Shown: positions 59,706 to 64,000 of the stretch, piece by piece | How positions within the stretch are numbered: the first letter of the stretch is position 1 | How the letters are laid out: each line of letters begins with the position of its first letter | The notes under the pieces: model-generated | Told to the model about the DNA's origin: nothing | Databases searched by the model: none | Seen by the model: only the letters and a program-made list of their open reading frames with translations | Program-made: the position numbers and the translations under genes | From: Haloferax denitrificans ATCC 35960 | GTDB lineage: Archaea > Halobacteriota > Halobacteria > Halobacteriales > Haloferacaceae | Assembly: GCF_000337795.1 (NCBI RefSeq) | Contig: NZ_AOLP01000005.1 | Location: forward strand, 86,196 to 150,195 | Length of the DNA: 64,000 nucleotides | Direction: 5' to 3'

Positions 59706-60089
59706 TCAGTGCGAGACGAACTCGACGAGGACGCCGCCCGTGGACTTGGGATGCAAGAAGGCGACCTCGTGACCCCACGCGCCGGGGCGAGGTTCCTCGT
59801 CGATGCGGTCGATACCCGCGGCCTCGGCGGTCCGGAGCGCGGCCTCGATGTCGTCGGTCTCGACGGCGACGTGGTGGATGCCGCCGCCGCGCTTGTCGAG
59901 GAACTTCGAGATGGCACCCTCCTCGTGGGGTTCGAGCAGTTCGAAGTAGCCGTTTTCGAGTTCGAGGAAGACGACCGACATGCCGTCGAACGTCTCCTCG
60001 TGGGCCACGGGCGCGTCGAACAGCTCCGCGAACAGCGCGGCCAGCCCGGCGGCGTCGGGCGTGGCGATTCCGACGTGGTCGAAGTGCAT
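59706..60089 (-). CDS. mce: Methylmalonyl-CoA epimerase
   Basis: 127 residues, two glyoxalase-fold halves. MHFDHVGIATPDA places the first metal His at residue 5, HHVAVETDDIEAAL a second His, and VEFVSH the terminal Glu; FLELENGYFELLEPH carries the internal Glu. It interconverts the (2R)- and (2S)-forms of methylmalonyl-CoA. The stop is 4 bases upstream of the menE start, so the two could be co-transcribed, although their functions differ. The mutase large subunit lies 1.5 kb away. Confidence 0.93.
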   Translation of the reverse strand: MHFDHVGIATPDAAGLAALFAELFDAPVAHEETFDGMSVVFLELENGYFELLEPHEEGAISKFLDKRGGGIHHVAVETDDIEAALRTAEAAGIDRIDEEPRPGAWGHEVAFLHPKSTGGVLVEFVSH

Positions 60090-60143
60090 GCCTCCAGTTC
60101 GTCGGGCGCAACGGATAAACCCAGACGGTTCGATACTCATGTC

Positions 60144-60512
60144 ATGATAGTAACTACAACTGAGTCGGTCGTCGGCCGCGACATCGAGGAGACGCTGGGC
60201 GCCGTCCGCGGGAACACGATTCGCGCCCGGAACGTCGGCCGCGACATCACGCAGGGGCTCCGAAACATCGTCGGCGGCGAGCTCAAGTCCTACACCGGGC
60301 TGATGGCCGAGGCGCGCGACGAGGCGACGGAACGGATGGTCGCCGAGGCGGAGGCGATGGGTGCCGACGCCGTCGTCGGCGTCCGGTACGTGACCGCCGA
60401 GGTGGCGCAGGGCGCGGCCGAGATTCTGGCCTACGGGACCGCCGTCACGCTCGTCGGCGGTTCCGACGACGACGCCGAACCCGCGTCCGAGTCGAACGCC
60501 GACGTGGCGTGA
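60144..60512 (+). CDS. YbjQ/DUF74-family protein
   Basis: 122 residues. MIVTTTESVVGRDIEETLGAVRGNTIRARNVGRDITQGLRNIVGGELKSYTGLMAEARDEATERM and MGADAVVGVRYVTAEV match the YbjQ (heavy-metal-binding-like, pentameric) family, with an acidic tail. The biochemical role is unknown. Divergent from mce, 54 bases apart. Its stop is 7 bases from the start of the next, membrane-protein gene, making an operon. Confidence 0.9.
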   Translation: MIVTTTESVVGRDIEETLGAVRGNTIRARNVGRDITQGLRNIVGGELKSYTGLMAEARDEATERMVAEAEAMGADAVVGVRYVTAEVAQGAAEILAYGTAVTLVGGSDDDAEPASESNADVA

Positions 60513-60519
60513 GCCGACG

Positions 60520-60858
60520 ATGACGACGACGACCCGACGCGCCGCCCGCGACCCACGGCGGCTCGCACGCGGGTTCGCCCGACTCGCCACGGACCGGGCC
60601 ACGCTCGCCGTCTTCGCCGTCCTCGTGGCCGTGTGGGCGGTCGGCTTCTTCGGCGTGGTGCCGATAGAAGTCTGGGTCCTCGACTACCCCGCGCTGGTGG
60701 CCGCCTTCTTTTTCGACACGCTCGCGGCCAACGAGTTCGGCGTCCGCGAGACGTCGGTGTTCTACCCGGCGCTCGCCGTCTTCGGCTACCTCCAAGCGAT
60801 GCTCGTCGTGGCGGTCGCTCGGTGGCTTCGGGGTCGGTTCCTCGAATCCGGGGAGTGA
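60520..60858 (+). CDS. Membrane protein co-transcribed with the YbjQ gene
   Basis: 112 residues. The N-terminus is very basic (TRRAARDPRRLARGFARLATDR), then helices at about 31-45, 48-70 (VWVLDYPALVAAFFFDTLAANEF) and 80-100 (FYPALAVFGYLQAMLVVAVARWL). Basic residues before the first helix favour an N-in topology. No family recognised. The pairing with YbjQ recurs in my recollection of related genomes but I cannot verify it. Confidence 0.68.
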   Translation: MTTTTRRAARDPRRLARGFARLATDRATLAVFAVLVAVWAVGFFGVVPIEVWVLDYPALVAAFFFDTLAANEFGVRETSVFYPALAVFGYLQAMLVVAVARWLRGRFLESGE

Positions 60859-60997
60859 CGGGACGGAGCGAAGCGAGTCGGGACGGAGCGCGGAGGGGCG
60901 CGTCAAGAGCGGGACGCGAGGGGCGAGTGGTCGCGGGGTGTGAGCGTCGGAGGTGCGCGAGCGGGGTCGGCGTGGATTCACGGCGTCGGGTCGGGCC

Positions 60998-61282
60998 TCA
61001 GTCGCGGGCGGTCCGGGAGACCGTGACCTCGACGGGGACGCCGGGCACGTCGACCGTCAGCATCGAGCGGTCGGCCCGGGTGACGATGACGCGGGCGACG
61101 GCGACGACGGCGGCGACGGTGACGGCGACCGCGAGCGACGCCACGGGAAAGGTGACGACCGCGACGACCGCGGCCATCGAGGCGAGCAGGACGGCCTGCG
61201 TCGCGAGCGAGGGCGCGGGACGGTGATGGGAGGGGTGGTAATCGGAGCCGGTACGACTGTCTCGGGAGCGTCTTCGTGACAT
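60998..61282 (-). CDS. Small membrane protein (94 aa)
   Basis: 94 residues, with a basic N-terminus (MSRRRSRDSRTGSDYHPSHHRPAPS), a long Ala/Val-rich hydrophobic hairpin (about 26-64: QAVLLASMAAVVAVVTFPVASLAVAVTVAAVVAVARVIV), then a short beta-like tail VDVPGVPVEVTVSRTARD. I start at 61282. The sequence composition is more Arg-rich than most genes here, but third-position bias is normal. Function unknown. Confidence 0.55.
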   Translation of the reverse strand: MSRRRSRDSRTGSDYHPSHHRPAPSLATQAVLLASMAAVVAVVTFPVASLAVAVTVAAVVAVARVIVTRADRSMLTVDVPGVPVEVTVSRTARD

Positions 61283-61317
61283 TCGTCTGGTGAGGTGGAC
61301 AATCGGATGCGATACCG

Positions 61318-61341
61318 GGGGCTCTCCGGTCGAAGAGCCCC
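61318..61341. repeat. Perfect 8-base inverted repeat upstream of the small membrane protein gene
   Basis: GGGGCTCT and AGAGCCCC around an 8-base loop, 36-59 bases before the start at 61282. It may be a 5' leader hairpin or operator. The rest of the 300-base gap (61283-61582) to the mutase gene holds AT-rich sequence near 61480-61520 and an A-tract, consistent with the mutase transcript end; no gene is visible. Confidence 0.45.
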
Positions 61342-61582
61342 GCAACGCGACGGCCGCCGCTCGAACGTCGAGCGACTGGTGGCGCGAACCTCGCGCCGAC
61401 AGACGGCGACCGGGCGTGTGACGGGTTTAGAACGCGATAAACGGCATCATAAGCCTCGGTTGGCTCCACTCGGGGGGTGATAATAAAACTGGTTAGCCGG
61501 GTGAAATTATAGACTTAGTGACTTGTTGGCACGGGGCGGGGGCTGTCGTCGGCGCTGGTCGTTCGGGAGTGTCGGGGCCGCT

Positions 61583-63259
61583 TCAGGCCATGCCGGGTTC
61601 GTACTCGCCGAACTCCTCGCGGAGGACGCCGCATATCTCGCCGACCGTCGCGTAGGCCTTGACCGCCGTGACGATGAGCGGAAGGAGGTTCTCGTCGCCG
61701 TTGGCGGCGGCGCGGATGTCCTCCAGCGCGGCCTCGACGGCCTCCTCGTCGCGGTCGTCCTTCCGGGCGTCGAGCGAGTCGACCTGCTTGCGCTCGTCTT
61801 CCTCGGAGACCTCTTGGACCTCGACGGTCGGCTCCTCGTCCACCTGATACTCGTTGACGCCGACGATGACGCGCTCGCCCTCCTCAATCTCGCGTTGGCG
61901 CTCGTAGGCCACGTCCTGAATCTCCCGCTGGACCCACTGGTTCTTGACGGCGTCGAGCATCCCGCCGCGGTCGTCGACCTCGTCGAGCAGGTCGAACGCC
62001 TCGTCTTCGATGTCGTCGGTCAGCGCCTCGACGTAGTAACTGCCCGCCAGCGGGTCGATGGTGTCCGCCGCGCCCGACTCGTGGGCGAGAATCTGCTGGG
62101 TGCGGAGCGCCGTGCGGACCGACTTCTCTGTGGGGAGCGACAGCGCCTCGTCCTTCCCGTTGGTGTGGAGCGACTGCGTGCCGCCGAGGACGGCCGCCAG
62201 CGCCTGATAGGCGACCCGGACGACGTTGTTCTCGACCTGCTGGGCGGTGAGCGTCGACCCGCCGGTCTGGGTGTGGAACTTCAACTGCATCGACTTCGGG
62301 TTCTCCGCGCCGAAGCGCTCTTCCATGATTTTCGCCCACATCCGCCGGGCGGCGCGGAACTTCGCCACCTCTTCGAGGATGTTGTTGTGGGCGTTGAAAA
62401 AGAAGGACAACTGGGGAGCGAACTCGTCCACGTCGAGACCCGCCTCGACCGCGGCCTCGACGTACTGGATGCCGTTTCCGAGGGTGAACGCGACCTCTTG
62501 GGCGGCGGTCGAGCCGGCCTCGCGGATGTGGTAGCCGGAGATGGAGATGGTGTTGAACTTCGGCGTCTCCGCCGCGCAGAACTCGAAGATGTCCGTGATG
62601 AGTCGCATCGACGGCTCCGGCGGGAAGATGTAGAGGTTCCGCGCGATGTACTCCTTCATGATGTCGTTCTGGATGGTGCCGCGGAGCTCCTCGCGGGGGA
62701 CGCCCTGCTTGTCGCCGAGGGCGACGTACATCGCCAGCAACACGGCCGCCGGGGCGTTGATGGTCATCGACGTGGAGACCTCGCCGAGGTCGATGCCGTC
62801 GAACACCGTCTCCATGTCGTGGAGGCTGTCGATGGCGACGCCCGACTTCCCGACCTCGCCGGCGGCCATCATCGCGTCGGAGTCGTAGCCCATCTGCGTC
62901 GGCAGGTCGAACGCGAGCGACAGCCCCGACGAGCCGTTGTCGATGAGGTAGCGGAACCGCTCGTTCGTCTCGGCGGCCGTCCCGAAGCCCGCGTACTGCC
63001 GCATCGTCCAGAGCCGCCCGCGGTGCATCGTCGGATACACCCCGCGCGTGTACGGTTTCTCGCCCGGGAAGCCCACGTCTTCGTCGTAGTCCACGTCGGC
63101 GTCGTCCGGGGTGTAGAGCCGCTCGACGACGTTGCCGCCCGTGTCGGTCGTGAACTCGTCTTTCCGCTCCCCGAAGCGGTCGAGCGTCGGTCCCAGCGTC
63201 TCCTCCTCCCACTCGGCTTTCGCCTCCCGAATCTCTTCGAGCTCGTCGGGGTCAAACAT
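61583..63259 (-). CDS. Methylmalonyl-CoA mutase, large (catalytic) subunit
   Basis: 558 residues. The TIM-barrel catalytic half of methylmalonyl-CoA mutase: [37 protein letters not shown] (CoA and substrate region, with the catalytic Tyr), [78 protein letters not shown] (His/Asn). There is no C-terminal B12-binding domain; as usual in archaea this is on a separate small subunit, which is outside the window. It interconverts methylmalonyl-CoA and succinyl-CoA for propionate and branched-chain use. Promoter box at 63281. Confidence 0.94.
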   Translation of the reverse strand: MFDPDELEEIREAKAEWEEETLGPTLDRFGERKDEFTTDTGGNVVERLYTPDDADVDYDEDVGFPGEKPYTRGVYPTMHRGRLWTMRQYAGFGTAAETNERFRYLIDNGSSGLSLAFDLPTQMGYDSDAMMAAGEVGKSGVAIDSLHDMETVFDGIDLGEVSTSMTINAPAAVLLAMYVALGDKQGVPREELRGTIQNDIMKEYIARNLYIFPPEPSMRLITDIFEFCAAETPKFNTISISGYHIREAGSTAAQEVAFTLGNGIQYVEAAVEAGLDVDEFAPQLSFFFNAHNNILEEVAKFRAARRMWAKIMEERFGAENPKSMQLKFHTQTGGSTLTAQQVENNVVRVAYQALAAVLGGTQSLHTNGKDEALSLPTEKSVRTALRTQQILAHESGAADTIDPLAGSYYVEALTDDIEDEAFDLLDEVDDRGGMLDAVKNQWVQREIQDVAYERQREIEEGERVIVGVNEYQVDEEPTVEVQEVSEEDERKQVDSLDARKDDRDEEAVEAALEDIRAAANGDENLLPLIVTAVKAYATVGEICGVLREEFGEYEPGMA

Positions 63260-63280
63260 GGTCGAAGATGTGGTTTGTCT

Positions 63281-63290
63281 CTACTTAAGC
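63281..63290 (-). promoter_or_regulatory. TATA-like box of the mutase gene
   Basis: CTTAAGTAG on the minus strand, 22-31 bases before the start codon at 63259, consistent with a leaderless or near-leaderless transcript. Confidence 0.45.
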
Positions 63291-63417
63291 GTACGCGGGT
63301 CGGCGAATAGCGGACGCCGTCGCCGACCGCGGGTGCGCCGACCGAGTGAGTGACGGCAGTCCCCGCGAACGCGGCCGCGGCGACCGATTTTATGTCCCTC
63401 GCGAGCGCCCCTCCGGC

Positions 63418-64000
63418 ATGGACATCCTGACCGACGAGACGCGGCGGTTCCTCGCGGCGACCGCGCCCGAACACGACGCGGTGCAGGCCGAGATGGCCGC
63501 CTACGCCGACGAGCACGGCTTTCCCATCATCGGTCCCGAGGCGGGCGGCGTGCTCCGCGTCCTCGCGCACCTCGCGGACGCGAGGCGGCTGTTCGAGTTC
63601 GGCTCCGGCTTCGGCTACTCCGCGACGTGGTTCGCCGAGGGGATGGCCGACGACGCCGAACTCTACCTGACGGAACACGACGCCCACGAACTCGACATGG
63701 CGCGGGACTTCCTCGACCGCGCCGGCCTCGCCGACCGGACGACGTTCCTCGAAGGCGACGCGCTCGACCTGTTCGAGGGCGTCGACGGCGAGTTCGACCT
63801 CGTCCTCTTGGACCACCAGAAACACCGCTACGCCGAGGCGTTCGACCTCGTCTCCGACCGGGTCGCGGTCGGCGGGGTCGTCGTCGCCGACAACGTGATG
63901 CGCGGCCCGGTCGACTTCGGCGCGCTCACCGACTGGAGCGAAGGGCAGGCAGAGGCGCTCGACGGGGCCGACGCCGACACCCGCGGCATCGCGGCGTTCC
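63418..64000 (+). CDS. O-methyltransferase family protein (cut by the right edge)
   Basis: At least 194 residues visible, no stop before the edge. LFEFGSGFGYSATWFAEGM is SAM motif I, followed by LTEHDAHELDMARDFLDRAG, FLEGDALDLFEG and LVLLDHQKHRYAEAFDLVSDRVAVGGVVVADNVM, the pattern of catechol/caffeoyl-CoA O-methyltransferases (the D-x-x-K-x-x-Y motif is DHQKHRY). A divalent metal is normally used. Substrate unknown. Divergent from the mutase gene. Confidence 0.85.
   Translation, partial: MDILTDETRRFLAATAPEHDAVQAEMAAYADEHGFPIIGPEAGGVLRVLAHLADARRLFEFGSGFGYSATWFAEGMADDAELYLTEHDAHELDMARDFLDRAGLADRTTFLEGDALDLFEGVDGEFDLVLLDHQKHRYAEAFDLVSDRVAVGGVVVADNVMRGPVDFGALTDWSEGQAEALDGADADTRGIAAF

Noticed and set aside
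57609..60512. Open frame of nearly 970 codons on the plus strand, ending in the YbjQ gene
   Set aside because: Only the last 122 codons (from 60144) are a real gene; the rest is antisense to MenE-like and mce genes.

Overview
The window is a dense stretch of haloarchaeal chromosome, most likely from Haloferax or a close relative. The evidence is high GC with strong G/C third-position bias, very acidic proteins, many 40-130 residue CxxC proteins, short-leader or leaderless promoters with TTTAWA-like boxes 25-30 bases before start codons, frequent ATGA/GTGA gene overlaps, and haloarchaea-only families (HalX/HTH_10 regulators, UPF0058, DUF7508-7512-type proteins). Family numbers above DUF5000 are given from memory and were not checked. 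I saw no rRNA, tRNA, CRISPR array, prophage or intact insertion sequence; apart from one toxin-antitoxin pair this looks like core chromosome.

Region 1 (1-16 kb): a Tat lipoprotein cut by the left edge; prephenate dehydrogenase, an Rsm22-type methyltransferase and SurE; an AAC(3)-family acetyltransferase, OsmC and a LysE transporter whose start codon seems to be lost; a divergent NicO nickel transporter / NikR pair; a RelE/RHH toxin-antitoxin pair beside a 0.5 kb empty AT-richer gap; chorismate mutase with archaeal shikimate kinase; a small zinc-finger gene broken by one base; a Cdc48-type AAA ATPase; a methyltransferase, DUF7509 protein and winged-helix regulator.

Region 2 (16-38.7 kb): information processing and housekeeping. 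An Lhr-type helicase, the RPA1 / RPA-associated protein / phosphoesterase operon, a GT4 glycosyltransferase, ArfC (riboflavin or deazaflavin precursor), thioredoxin, a NifU-like protein, SBDS, a FUN14 protein, HflX, MoaC with the Nnr metabolite-repair enzyme, an MFS transporter, an XPD-like Fe-S helicase and a MutS5-like ATPase.

Region 3 (38.7-44.6 kb): signalling. A UPF0058 protein, a GAF/PAS histidine kinase, a REC-HalX-GAF-HTH_10 regulator and a stand-alone receiver protein.

Region 4 (44.2-49.7 kb) is the most interesting: a sulfur import and sulfane-sulfur trafficking cluster. It holds an HTH regulator, TauE/SafE with a tiny membrane partner, a YeeE-type transporter split over two genes, a rhodanese-metallo-beta-lactamase fusion, TusA and a DsrE-like protein. 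A GTRTTGTGCRAAYYATAC element stands upstream of both the regulator and the TauE operon, and related TATTGTG elements sit at the tusA promoter, which suggests one local sulfur-sensing regulon.

Region 5 (49.8-64 kb): metabolism. An AHL-lactonase-like hydrolase, an AIM24 protein, the proCBA proline operon, acyl-CoA dehydrogenase with an acyl-CoA ligase, MenE with long acidic extensions, methylmalonyl-CoA epimerase and mutase (large subunit), small membrane proteins, and a partial O-methyltransferase at the right edge.
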